DNA of 64,000 nt, taken from NCBI GenBank assembly GCA_963854835.1, contig OY978528.1, positions 40,036,960 to 40,100,959 on the forward strand, written 5' to 3'. The position numbers and the translations under genes are program-made. The stretch is from Megamerina dolium. Lineage: Eukaryota; Arthropoda; Insecta; Diptera; Megamerinidae. Positions 32,715-43,714 of this stretch are shown here, piece after piece. The notes beneath the pieces are model-generated. The model searched no databases, was not told the origin of the DNA, and was given only the letters and a program-made list of their open reading frames with translations. Position 1 is the stretch's first letter. Each line of letters opens with the position of its first letter.

Positions 32715-35700
32715 CTTCTTCTTCTTATGTGGCCATAACAACCGAATATCGATTTAGGCCGAAAATAACATGCTTCGCCAGCCATCTCTGTTCTTCGCTA
32801 GCTGGCGCCAGTTAGAAATTCCAAGCGCCGTCAGGTTCTCCAGTACTTGGTCTTTCCACCGGAGGTTTGGTCTTCCTCTTCTGCGCCGTCCTCCAGCGGG
32901 TTCCGAATATAACACCTTCTTAGCTGGAGCGTGTTCTTCCATTCGCTCGACATGACCTAGCCAGCGCAGCCGCTGGATTTTGATGCGCTTTACTATGTCA
33001 ATATCGGTATACAGCTCATGGTTGTACCTTATTCGGTACTCATCACCAACGCAAATAGGTCCAAAGATCTTGCGTAAGTCTTTTCTCTCGAAAACTCCAA
33101 GCATTCGCTCATCCGAGGTGGAAATTGTCCAGGGTTCAGCGTCATATGTTAGGACAGGCATGATGAGAGACTTGTAGAGTGTAGTTTTAGTTCTTCGAGA
33201 GAGAGCTCGACTTCTCAATTGCTTACTTAGCCCAAAGTAGCACCTGTTTGCAAGAGTGATCCTTCGCAATATCTCCAGGCTGACGTCATTACTGCTGTTA
33301 ATGCTAGTTCCAAGATAGACAAAGTCCCTTACTACTTCAAAAGCGTAGTTGTCAACAGTGAATGATGTCCAAGACGCCGGGACTCTTTGTTTGTTGACAC
33401 TACATACTTCGTCTTGACCTCGTTCACCGTAAGACCCATCCGACGCGACTCTCTTTCCAACTCTGAGAATGCTGCACTGACTGCTCGCGTGTTCATGCCG
33501 ATTATGTCAATATCGTCGGCATACGCTAACAGCATGACACTTTTGTTGAAGATAGTGCCATTATGTCGTAGATCAGCAGCTCGTATTATTTTCTCCATAA
33601 TAAGATTGAAGAAGTCGCACGATAACGAATCACCTTGTCTGAAACCCCGTTCGGTATTAAACGGTACGGGGAGGTCCTTCCCAATTTTCACTGCACAACG
33701 GGAGTTATGCAGTGTCATTCTACAAAGTCGAATGAGCTTTGCAGGAATACCGAACTCAGACATTGTTGCGTAGAGGTAATCCCTTACCGGACTGTCGAAA
33801 GCGGCTTTATAATCAACAAATAGGTGGTGTGTGTCGATCTGTTTTTCTTGGGTCTTCTCCAGGATTTGGCGCAGTGTGAAAATCTGGTCGATGGTGGATT
33901 TACCAGGTCTGAGGCCACACTGATACGGTCCAATCAGGTTGCTGAGCATAGGCTTCAACCTTTCACACAGTACAGGAGACTTATTCCACGGTAGTTGGCG
34001 CAAATTATGGGGTCTCCTTTTTTATGTACAGGACAGAGAACACTGAGCCTCCAATCATCAGGCATGCTTTCATCCGACCATATTCTGCTTATGAGCTGGT
34101 GCATGCGGGTGAGCAGCTCATCGCCTCCGGTCTTAAACAACTCGGCAGGCAGGCCATCAGCACCTGCAGCTTTGTTGTTCTTCAGCCTTAAAATGGCCGT
34201 TTTAACCTCGTCATAGTCGGGTGGTGGAACATCAACACCATCATCTGTAATTGGGATTATCGGGCAATCTCCTCCACTGGCGGAATTGTTCGTAGCATCG
34301 CCATTCAGTAACGTGGAGAAGTGTTCCCTCCATAGGCTCAGTACACTCTGGACATCCGTAACCAGATTCCCATTTCCATCACGACAAGAAGAGGCTCCGG
34401 GATTTAAACCTCCACTTAGGCGCTTGATCTTTTCGAAGAATTTTCGAGTCTCATTCTTGCCGGTACACATCTCTATCTCCTCACACTCACGTCTTTCCAA
34501 CTCCCTCTTCTTGCGCATGAAAAGACGTCTCTCTGCACTCCTTTTCTCTCTGTACCGCTCCTTAACAGCTCGCGTTGCGCCTGCACGCAGGGTTCTTCTG
34601 TAGGCGGCGTCTTTCTCTGCGGTAGCGTCGCGACACTCCTGATCATACCACTCATTCCTCAAAGGCCGGTAGTAACCGATTACCTCCTCGGCAGCAGTAG
34701 TCATGGAGTGGGATATATGTGTCCACCGTGTGCATGTATCATCAAGTGGGAGAGTGTTCTGCATAAGCAGATCCGATAGTCGAGTGGAAAATGCATCTGC
34801 TGTCTCTGGTGATTGCAGCTTACTGACGTCGAGCTTTCTCTGTGTGGGACTTCTCTTGTTATTTGCGACACATAAGCGTGTGCGCACCTTAGCTGCAACA
34901 AGGTAGTGATCCGAGTCGATGTTGGCACCACGGATCGATTTCACGTCCATCACACTGGAAGCATGCCTTCCGTCAATCACCACATGATCAATTTGGTTTC
35001 TTGTACGATGATCTGGAGACAGCCATGTCGCTTTCTGGATGTCGAGATGCTGGAATCTGGTACCACCAATTACCATGTTTCGTGCTGCGGCGAAGTCGAT
35101 CAGCCTCATTCCGTTATCGGAGGTGTTCTGGTGGAGGCTGAATTTTCCGACAGTTGGACCAAAGGTACCTTCCTTACCCACCCTGGCATTAAAGTCGCCA
35201 AGCACGATTTTGATATCGTGGCGGGGGCAGCGGTCATAAGCTTCTTCGAGGCGCTGAAAGAAGCTCTCCTTGGTCACATTGTCCTTCTCATCCGTCGGAG
35301 CGTGGGCACATATAAGGCTGATGTTGAAAAATTGTGCCTTGATGCGGATTGTGGCCAGCCGTTCGTTCACAGGCGTGAGACAAGATGTCGTAGTCTCTTG
35401 CTGACCAAAAATCCACATCCTAATTCGTGCCTTTCAGAATGGCAACTGTAGTAGATGTCACAGGGCGCTCTTTTGGAGCAGCCCTGTCCTGTCCATCGCA
35501 TTTCCTGGAGAGCGATGATGTCAGCTCTGTATTTTTCGAGGACATCAACCAGCTGGATAGAGGCACCCTCCCTATAAAGGGATCGGACATTCCAGGTGCA
35601 TATCCGTAAATCGTTGTCCTTTTTTCGTTTGCGGGGGTCATCAACAAAAGCGGTAGTCCTTATCCGAGGCATATTTGTTTTTTTTTCATTGGGGTTTTTT

Positions 35701-35751
35701 TTTATGTGGCGGGTCCCAAACCCAACGCACAACCTCTAACCGAGGAGATTT
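32715..35751 (-). mobile_element. RTE-clade LINE, nearly full length (~3.0 kb)
   Basis: It is flanked by an 11-bp duplication 'gctaaccttgt' (32704-32714, 35752-35762). The 3' end is on the left with a short (AAG)n-type tail rather than poly(A). It is the only copy here with the endonuclease domain, so it defines the element: leader, one long ORF (endonuclease plus RT), short 3' UTR. Other copies in the window (8255, 11502, 24113) are 5' truncated. Confidence 0.92.
32754..35732 (-). pseudogene. RTE ORF (endonuclease-RT), four visible breaks
   Basis: Start region 'MPRIRTTAFVDDPRKRKK' (35672) after a possible earlier Met at 35732. Endonuclease: 'ICTWNVRSLYREG', 'ALQEMRWTG', 'IVLGDFNARVGKEGTFG', 'ATWLSPDHRTRNQIDHVVI', 'DSDHYLVAAKV'. 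RT: 'NNKAAGADGLPAELF', 'FVDYKAAFDSPVRDY', 'GFRQGDSLSCDFF', 'AYADDIDIIG'. Breaks: frameshift near 35390-35418; about 29 bp missing near 33975 within 'YRGISLL..YKVL'; a frameshift near 33360; further change near 33280. The endonuclease 'SPD..TRNQIDH' box is characteristic of the RTE clade. Confidence 0.9.
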
Positions 35752-35762
35752 GCTAACCTTGT

Positions 35763-36428
35763 GATCTCGATTAATTGGTTCATGCGAGGACTACATGTAA
35801 GAGATTATGTAAATTAAATTTCAACAGACCTACGATAGGTTACGGTATGTGGAATTTGTATTTCAATAACAATTTATTTAATCAAAAATTGTATTTACAA
35901 TCACTTTTCAAAATATTTGAAACTTAATTGCACTTATCGTTTATCGATGTTTGCTACTCCAAACTTTAAATTGAATTGGAATTCCTCAACAAATTCGACC
36001 TATTTGTACTCTGTGGCAACACTCTGGAATATTTCTTTCGTAATAGTTTGTTCTGATTATTGTATATTCCTTTTTATTTGATATTCGTTTGGATACTAGT
36101 TTTCACTTTAGCATTTTCGCCATTATTCGCGTATATTTAAATAATTTATCTGAGCAGAGTTAAATTGTTATAGTTGTAACATTTTCAAACATTTAATTGT
36201 TAATTGGAAGGATCAATAAATAAGTATTTCCAAGATTATATTATATATTATATAGAAATAATGAAACCAATTTAGTTGAGTTAACCCTGCAAAACTCGAA
36301 TGACCGAAACTACAATACACTCGCAAAATGTTTTAGTTGTCACTAATACATAAATAGTAAATGTGAGCATTCGCTATGAAAAAACCACAGAATGTAGCAT
36401 CATGCAATTTTTCAATTTCTTTTAATAT
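35763..36428. other. Non-coding, with a degenerate G2-type LTR
   Basis: There is no gene. 35865-36040 resembles part of the G2 LTR: 'aataacaatttatttaatc', 'tatttacaat', and 'actctgtggcaacactc' in the same order as 36490-36640. It is therefore likely an older LTR fragment of the same family next to G2. Confidence 0.5.
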
Positions 36429-36790
36429 TGTTACGTTTTTACTTTGTGAATAATTGCAACACTTATTTTGTACAACTATATACAGCAATAATTTATTTAA
36501 TCAACTCTATTTACAATAACACTTTAATGCACTTGCAACTTTTGCCTCTGTACTGTACCGATGTTTGCGCAATTACGTTCGGGATTCAATTTAATTGATT
36601 TTTCAACAACGGGCCCTTTATACTCTGTGGCAACACTCCAGAATCTTCTTTTATCGAGATTCTTCTCTTTTTTTCTCGTTGGTTTTTTCTGGTTACCGCC
36701 TATTTGTTTTTGTTGACATTCGTTTCGATGCTGCCAATATTCGTGTCACTCACAATAGTGATGAGTAACCAACCATCGATACGCGTTACA
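36429..36790 (-). repeat. G2 3' LTR
   Basis: 362 bp, TGT...ACA ends. It shares with the other LTR 'tgttacgtt', 'ctatatacaacaa/agcaa', 'tttatttaatc', and 'gttgacattcgtttcgatgct' in order, but with many differences. Confidence 0.85.
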
Positions 36791-37050
36791 CTGCCCTTCT
36801 CTTAACCTTGTTCGTCCCGAACGAGTTTTTATGCTTCCCCCCGATATGGCGCAAGTCGCTCCAAGTGCACTACTTCAAACTTTGCTCTTTTATTCCAGGC
36901 ACGTTAAATACGATACACTACGTCATTTATCTTTGCTATTATCTCATATGGTCCTTCCCAATGATTCTTTCGTTGTGGATTATGAAGCATTACAAGCTCT
37001 CCTTCATAGAACTATTTTGAATTTGCTTTTAAGTCATACCTGGCCTTCAT

Positions 37051-37599
37051 CTAATCGCTTATCATCTGCGACCGCTCTCTGGTAAACTGATGTACTTCAT
37101 CCAACTGTTCCCGCTTTTCGTTAGTGTAGTTACCTTCGGTTGATATCGTTGGTTTTGCGGCTCCAAATTTAAAATTAGCTGGCTGTCTTAACTCGTTTCT
37201 AAAAATTGCCATTGCTGGTGTAGTATTGTGTTGTGTGCATCGATATGCCATGAGGAACATTGGTATATGTACATCCCAATCTCTTTGATATTTATCTACG
37301 GGTATACTTCAGGCCATTTACTGAAACAATCTTTAACCGCCAGAACATACTTGTGCCCTGTGTTGCTCTGGGTCGTTCCGCTGATCTTCTTGTACTCGTT
37401 CGGTGGTCCATGACTCCTCCGGCAATATATACGGAAGTCGTATGTCGACAATGTGCTCCTTGCTTTCCACTCGAGAGCAATGTTTACATTCCATTTTGCA
37501 AGGACGACGAGATAGTGCATCCGCGTTGGCTTGATGTCCTCCTTTGCGATGCTCGATAGTAAAATCATATCTCTGCAGCCTTTCAATCCAGCATACCAA
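37051..37599 (-). pseudogene. G2 RNase H tail and integrase fragments
   Basis: 37599-37333: 'MVCWIERLQRYDFTIEHRKG' and 'ADALSRRPC', the end of RNase H and connection. Integrase fragments follow: 'YVLAVKDCFSKWPEVYP' (37345-37296), then 'MFLMAYRCTQHNTTPAMAIF' (37260). The zinc domain and most of the catalytic core are deleted. The usual order is kept but not the function. Confidence 0.78.
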
Positions 37600-38530
37600 T
37601 TGTCCTTCTGGGTTCTTAGATTGTAATAACCACCACCGCTGCGTGATCAGTTCGTAGATGAAATGACTGACCGCACAAATATTTATGGAAATACTTTACA
37701 CATTCCAGTATTGCGAGCAACTCTCTTCAAGTGCCACCGTAGTTTCTTTCTGACTTCGACAGGATTTTACTGTAGTATGCTGTTACTTTTTCCTACCCAT
37801 CTATGATCTGAGAGAGCACACCACCTATTCCATACCCACTCGCATCTGTGTCCAACACAAACTTTTGACCAGTACTGGATACGATAATACTGGTGCTCAA
37901 CAGAGTCTTTCTTTCAGCTGTTCGAATGATTTCTGTTGTTCCTCGCCCCAAACAAATGGTTTATTCTTTCTTGTTAACTCATGCAGACTGCTGACGATGT
38001 TTGCAAATCCAGGAACAAATCGTCTATAGTAGGTACATAGGAAGCCTCTTAACTCGTGAAGATTCGACGAAATAGGCCATTCTTTTACTTTCTCCTCGTC
38101 GGTATGTACCCCTTCAGTTGTTACTTTATTACAAAGATACTTGACTTCTCGCCTGAAGAGTGAACACTTCTTCATATTCAGTTTAAGCCCTGCTGATATT
38201 ATACGCCCAAATACTTCTTTCAACTTTTCGCCAATACTGAAAGAGTGTCATCGATTCTTGGCAGTGGATAGCTGTCTTTTTTCTTGATATCATTTAGCGT
38301 TCTATAATCAACACAGAATCGAGTACATCCATCCTTCTTCTTTACTAGTACAACTGATGAACTAAATGGATTCGCTGATGGTTCAATAACACCTTGTTAT
38401 TCAGCTTAATGGCTTCATCTCTTTTGGCCAATGGAACTCGTCGTGCGCTTCTGATATTGCTGGAACCTCTTGGCGTTGACATGTCAGTATTCGTTTGATG
38501 TTTCCACTATGCTTATAACCGGTGTTCAAT
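37600..38530 (-). pseudogene. G2 reverse transcriptase remnant, core deleted
   Basis: 38223-37897 reads 'VFGRIISAGLKLNMKKCSLF', 'VTTEGVHTDEEKVKEWP', 'FLCTYYRRFVPGFANIVSSL', the thumb and connection of gypsy RT. Upstream (38240-38440) pieces of the fingers are recognisable ('GCTRFCVDYRTLNDIKKKD'-type text in broken frames). The palm segment with the YxDD motif is missing at about 38225-38240, so a deletion removed the catalytic centre. Confidence 0.75.
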
Positions 38531-38547
38531 GGTAACTCGACATTTGA

Positions 38548-38904
38548 TTAGCGTAGTATCCGTTGATTTAAATCTAACGTAAATGCGTTGTCAATCATAA
38601 AATCAACATCAATTATTACGTCATCGATGATGTCAGCCGCAATGAATTCATGTTCCCACGTCCAATTTCTAATAGATACTCGTTTCTTTATTTTACCCAG
38701 TATTTGTACATCCTCACACGTTGTTGTACGCAATTTTATTCCCATTAAAGGCTCACACCTCTTTACCAAATCGCTCTTGATTATAGAATGTGATGCACCA
38801 GTATCCAGGGTTAACATGAATTCCATATTGTCAAATTTTCCATCAATAGTCGAGCTGCTTGGCACACGATGTAATTGTGAAATGTGAATGATGGGGCAAC
38901 CCAC
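38548..38904 (-). pseudogene. G2 protease
   Basis: A retropepsin-like frame with 'FMLTLDTGASHSIIKSDLV' (catalytic D-T-G intact) and 'ADIIDDVIIDVDFMIDNAF'. It lies between the Gag zinc-knuckle frame and RT. The domain itself is open, though detached from its original Gag-Pol frame. Confidence 0.8.
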
Positions 38905-38942
38905 TGTTAGAGTCAGTTCTCGCCCCGCTGAAATGACTAGAT

Positions 38943-40309
38943 TTAGTTTAACGATGGATTTGTGTTAGTGGAGCGATCGCTGTACACCTTATTATCCTTC
39001 TTTTGTCTTCCTGGAGAATTCGATCTTGATCGCTGTCGTCGTAGATGGCAGTCACGCGCCATATGTCCTGGTTTGTCGCAAATAAAGCACTTACCAGTAA
39101 ATTTATTTTCACGTCGACCTGTTGTTCTTCCTTCAGGCTGCACTACTGACTTAACTGCCTGACACACTGCTTCAACCAGATCTGATGCTTCTGCCTCTAG
39201 TGGGCGTACACGTGGCACTGGTCGACACATTAAACTACTAATTGATTCCGTACTATATGTATCCCGTACTAAATGTACTCCTTAGTGACATGACTAGGGC
39301 ACGCTTAGTCTCTCCGTCGCGTATACCGTCTATGAATGCCTCTATTTTTAATTTCTCGATGAATTCTTTGGAATTACCAGACACCTCAAGATGACATAAG
39401 CGCTCAATGTCGGAAGCGAAATCTTGAAGGCTCTCATTACTACGTTGCATACGCGATCTTAATTCCACTCTATGCAATTGACTCTTATATTCGTTTCCAT
39501 ATTTCCGCTGGAGTGTGTCCATCAGTGATTGGTAGCTATCATGATCTTTCTCTGGAACCTTCTGTAACACTTCGGAAGCATTACCTTTTAATGAGACTAT
39601 TAAAGCAGCATTCTTGTCACTATCGTCCCATTGATTCTTCGAAGCTGTCGTTTCGAGTTGAAGATGTTGAATGGTGTGGCTCCATCAAATGTTGGTGGCT
39701 TTAAAGTAATTGTACTTGTAATCACTGATACGGCTGGTCCATTTACTTTTAGTTGGTTGAGTTCGTGCTGTAATTTCTCGAACTTAACTTCCAAATCATC
39801 TACGTGTTCCTACAGATCTGTGACTTTTTCATAATGGCTCCGGAAATTTCCTGAAATCCTTTATGTAGATTTTCGATGACGTGTTCTTAGCAAGCCGAAT
39901 ATTCTTGAATTTCCATACGCAAATCACTAATAACACCCTCTTGGAGAGACGAACCTTCTTGAATTTCCATACGCAATTCACTAATAACGCCCTCTTGGCG
40001 AGATGAACCTTCTTGAATGTCCATACGCAATTCACTGATAACGCCCTCTTGGAGAGACGAACTTTGTTCTAGCTGTTGCATCATGGTTTTCATTACATCC
40101 ATGAGTTGACCAATCGAATCTATCTTGCTCTCTTCCTCAGCGGGCACGACTGCATATATTTCGGCTCCCTCAAAAAACTTATGTTTTTCTACATTAATAC
40201 CCTTAACCTCCATGGCTTGCCTTAGCCTCACCAACAGTTCTCCTTTTGTACCTGATGACGATAGATTCATCTCTGACAACTGTTTTTTCAGTTGGTCAAT
40301 TTTCACCAT
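38943..40309 (-). pseudogene. G2 Gag with N-terminal SAP domain and tandem repeats
   Basis: N-terminus at 40309. 'QLKKQLSEMNLSSSGTKGEL' (residues 6-25) fits the SAP DNA-binding motif. Residues about 85-135 hold three copies of a 17-residue repeat around 'EGVISELRMDIQ', probably coiled. A frame break near 39887 is followed by 'TLKPPTFDGATPFNIF', the capsid frame 39570-39253 ('YKSQLHRVELRSRMQRSNES'), then one CCHC knuckle 'CFICDKPGHMARDC' (about 39090) in a basic region. A Gag with SAP at the N-terminus is unusual for retroelements but occurs in some insect gypsy elements. Frame breaks near 39887, 39600 and 39250 disable it. Confidence 0.8.
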
Positions 40310-40338
40310 CTTAACAGAATCCCACTTCTGACACCAAT
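40310..40338 (-). promoter_or_regulatory. G2 primer binding site, tRNA-Leu type
   Basis: On the minus strand, one or two bases inside the LTR, TGGTGTCAGAAGTGGGATTC (40336 down to 40317) is complementary over 20 nt to the CCA-tailed end of a tRNA-Leu whose acceptor stem reads GTCAG/CTGAC. The tRNA sequence is from memory. Drosophila mdg3 also uses tRNA-Leu. The Gag ATG follows at 40309. Confidence 0.75.
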
Positions 40339-41251
40339 TGTTACGTTATTTTATGAACGTTTAATTCTACTCAAATCAACCCTGTCCAATCACTGGTTCC
40401 TGTCAATAATTACTGCAACACGTATTTTGTACCAACTATATACAACAACCATTTATTTAATCGATAGTTTTATTTAATAGCCTAGACAGACGGCAGCCTA
40501 ATTCCGGATTACCGGCGCACTTAATCCGAATAAAATAATAACCTGACAGACGGCAGTATTACGGATTAACTAAACGGCTGATTGCTGTTTTATTAGGTCT
40601 GTCCACTTACATTACTATCACTATCAATTTCTGTCATCTATCACTCTCGATATGAGAAAATCTACAAGAAGTACATGAACTGAAAACTATCAGAAACTTG
40701 TAAATTGACATTCACCGTTCGTAATTGACAGCTGGATTTATTTGTTCGCCAACACTTTTCATGTTGAAAACTGTTAACAATTGTTGAAAGTTTTTTGTTA
40801 GCAAACACACCTAATGGTTTGTAAAATTGGTCGAGAAAAATTCACAATAGAAAATTTTCAGCAGTGTTGCCAGCGCAAATTGACCTAATCCTATTTTATT
40901 TTGAGAATTAACTCATAGAGTTTATGCGGATTAGCTGCAGTTAATGCCCGAGTTAATTAGAATTAACTCGGTAATCCGGAATTAGGCTGCCGTCTGTCTA
41001 GACTATAATGTACTTGCTACTTTTAACTTTATATCGTGTGATGTTGCCTCAATCACATTCTAAATTGAATTGCATTCATTTGTCAACAAAGTCACTCTAG
41101 AAACTTCCATTTTCGTTATCTAGTTTGTTCTCTTTCTTTCTTGTTGGCTTGTTCTGGTATCGCCTATACCTTTTTGTTGACGTTCGTTTCGATGCTACCA
41201 TTATCCGTGTTATTCGCAATTAGTGATGAATAACCATCTATACTCGTTACA
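40339..41251 (-). repeat. G2 5' LTR, split by an M1 MITE
   Basis: Pieces 40339-40477 and 41006-41251 together are about 385 bp and pair with 36429-36790. The M1 copy 40480-41003, flanked by TA, accounts for the extra length. Confidence 0.85.
40480..41003. mobile_element. M1 MITE, complete copy (524 bp)
   Basis: TA at 40478-40479 and 41004-41005. Ends 'gcctagacagacggcag' and 'ctgccgtctgtctagac' (one mismatch at the right end). It is the third copy of exactly 524 bp, and lies inside the G2 LTR, so it is younger than that insertion. Confidence 0.88.
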
Positions 41252-41412
41252 GTACTTTTTATTTAGTCATTCTCTTTTTTCTCAATGAAATTTCTATTTT
41301 ATACGATACCTAGCTACCTCTTTTCTATTTATGTAGCATACTGACTGAGCTATTCGTGTTGACTAATCGTACTCCGTTTTCTACGTTACTTTTACATATC
41401 TTTACCTTAAGC
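41252..41412. repeat. Short dispersed repeat, related to 46725-46875
   Basis: 'gtcattctctttt', 'atttctattttata', 'tgactgagctat', 'cgtgttgactaatc' occur in the same order and orientation at 46725-46860. No coding potential and no recognised family. Confidence 0.55.
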
Positions 41413-42360
41413 CATGGTTATATTACCAATCAATTGAACGCCAATTAAAAATATTTTGTTGTTTTCAATACAAAATGATAAATGAATTCCAAAAATGAAC
41501 ATATGCATGTCAATAAGTTCTGATTGTGTGTTTTTGGAACGATAATAATAGATGTGTTCTTAAAAAATAATTGAGTAAATAGGAAAAGTATCATCGAAAA
41601 ACCGGCAAAAAAGAAAACGATCAAGAAATTACAACATAACGACTTCTAGGCCTTCAAAAATTACATAAGGATGACCGATGCGAAATTACATCCTGCGGCT
41701 CATTGAAAAGGATATATAAACGCCTGTTGGAAATACTATACCGCCAGATCAACAACTGGCAGTGCTGGCGTCAATAGTTGTCAACTCTTTTCTATATTGG
41801 CTTCAAAGGACTGACTGCATCTAGGGCCTGTTCCAATATTAGAATAACTTGGATTTCTTGTATACCGCAAGCGTTCATTAATTTGCAACAGAGTAATAAG
41901 TTCTTCAGGTCTGCTCCACGAAAACACAATTTCTAAATAAAATAATAAATTTAAAGTTATATAATTTCTTTTCTTAACGAGAAAATTCTCTCAATCAGTA
42001 CATACTCAGAATATAAAACAAGCGCGAATAGCTTTCTTTAAAGGGAATTTATATAATTAATGTTTAAAATTTAATAATCCTTCGCAGTTGTCAACATAAT
42101 AAACATGTATGTATGTACGCAATACCCGTGAAGCAATGGTGCATTATTTAGCCATATATTTTCTCATATTTTTCTTTTCTTTATATAAAATTGCATATTG
42201 TAACACCAATGAAATTGGTCTGATTGGTGTCGAGAACAACAATTAGAACTGATTGACATGCATATGTTCATTTTTGGAGTTCATTTTTCATTTTGTATTG
42301 AAACCAACAACAATTCTTTTGATTAGCGTTCAATTGACTGATAATATAACCACGGCAATA
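41413..42360 (-). mobile_element. DNA transposon remnant with ~120-bp inverted ends and MADF-like exon (copy 1)
   Basis: The left end 41414-41535 ('atggttatattaccaatc', 'caattgaacgccaatt') is the imperfect reverse complement of 42240-42360. The interior minus strand (about 41945-41820) reads 'VFSWSRPEELITLLQINERL', the start of a MADF-type DNA-binding domain, behind a possible splice acceptor near 41945. MADF proteins accompany some PIF/Harbinger transposons, which suggests but does not prove that superfamily. The exon is truncated and frame-broken. Confidence 0.6.
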
Positions 42361-42361
42361 C

Positions 42362-43480
42362 CAATCATATCAATTTCACCAGTGTTACCTTATGCAATTT
42401 TATACAGAGAAAAAGAAAATGTCAGAAAAAATATTCCTATATAATGCAACATTTCTTTACGGGTATTGCGTACATACATGTTATTAAGTACATGTTTGTT
42501 ATGTTGACAACTGCAGAGGATTATTAAATTTTAAACATTAATTATATAAATTTAAAGAAGGCTATTCGCGTTTGTTTTATATTCTTAGTATGTACTGATT
42601 GAGAGAATTATCTCGTTAACTAAAGAAATTCTATAACTTTAAATTTATTATTTTATTTAGAAATTGTGTTTTCGTGGAGCAGACGTCTCACTGAAGAAGT
42701 TATTACTCTACTGCAAATTAATGAACGCTTATGGGATACAAAAAATCCAAGATATTCTAATCGAGGAAAACGGGAACTAAAATATAAGAAGGAACTGACA
42801 ACTATTGACACCAGTACTACCAGTTGTTGATCTGGCGGTATTGCATTTCCAAAAGGCGTTTCACTTGATCGCTTTCTTTTCTGCCGAATTTACGATGGTA
42901 CTTTTTCTATTAACTCAATTATTTTTCCCAGTACACTTCTATGATTACCGTTCCAAAAATACACATTCTCAGCATATATGGTTGCTGTTTTTTTCAAATC
43001 TTTCAGCGGTATTCATTATGAAATCAACTGAAATTTAATGTAGCACAACTATTTTGATAACTTTGAAAACAGAAGCCACTGTGTCATAGTGAAAATGAAG
43101 TTCCAACATAAATTTAGCACCGCCATTTTTACAGATTTTGGTAATAAAATTTTTTCAAAAATGTCAATACTATAATATGTTTAAGTTCGAACTATTTTAC
43201 TATTTTCATTTCGACTTTTGATTTCCACGCGGAAACTTGACTTTCGGCAAACTCTAGTTCGTAGACAAAAGATACAAACTATGCACTCGTTTTTTTCTCT
43301 TATCGACGAATTCAAGTTTGTGGAAGCATAAGTGTTTGGATGGAAAAACAAAATTAAAACATACAGCAACTACATCATACGAAGGTACAAATATTACACC
43401 TCTGTCTCAGCAATCACGTGTAACCACCCAACAATCTAAATTGGTGAAACGTTCAATTGATTAGTAATATAACCACGGCA
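42362..43480 (+). mobile_element. DNA transposon remnant, inverted second copy with MADF-like exon
   Basis: 42365-42850 is the reverse complement of about 41745-42230. 43442-43480 ('gttcaattgattagtaat', 'ataaccacggc') matches the terminal repeat of copy 1, so this is the same element in opposite orientation, lacking one end where it meets copy 1. 42666-42830 (+) encodes 'SWSRRLTEEVITLLQINERL' and 'WDTKNPRYSN', a MADF-like N-terminus, preceded by a possible acceptor 'attttatttag' at 42660 and ended by TGA 42828-42830. Confidence 0.6.
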
Positions 43481-43714
43481 TTATAACCTAGACAGACTAC
43501 AGCTTTAATCCGGATTAACAGCACACTTAATTCGAATAACATATTAACCTGACAGACGGCAATATTGCGGATTAAGTAAACATATGATTGCTGTTTTATT
43601 AGGTTTGCTCACTTACATTATTATTACTTACTTACATTATAATTTCTGTCGTCTGTCACTCTCGATATTAGAAAATATACAAGAAGTACTCGAACTGAAA
43701 ACTGTCAGAAACTT

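Larger units (their letters stand above)
36429..41251 (-). mobile_element. G2: degenerate gypsy element with SAP-domain Gag (Mdg3-like primer)
   Basis: Minus-strand element between LTRs 36429-36790 and 40339-41251. Both start TGTAACG and end CGTAACA on the minus strand; the second carries an M1 MITE. A purine tract 'aagagaagggcag' precedes the 3' LTR (about 36791-36804). A tRNA-Leu-type primer site follows the 5' LTR. Gag, protease, part of RT, RNase H end and integrase fragments remain, with large deletions in RT and integrase. No target duplication is visible (flanks 'aatat' and 'gtact'). LTR divergence shows it is old. Confidence 0.85.

Noticed and set aside
36808..37085. Plus-strand frames over G2
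   Set aside because: They lie antisense to the integrase tail and 3' region of G2 and show no domain.
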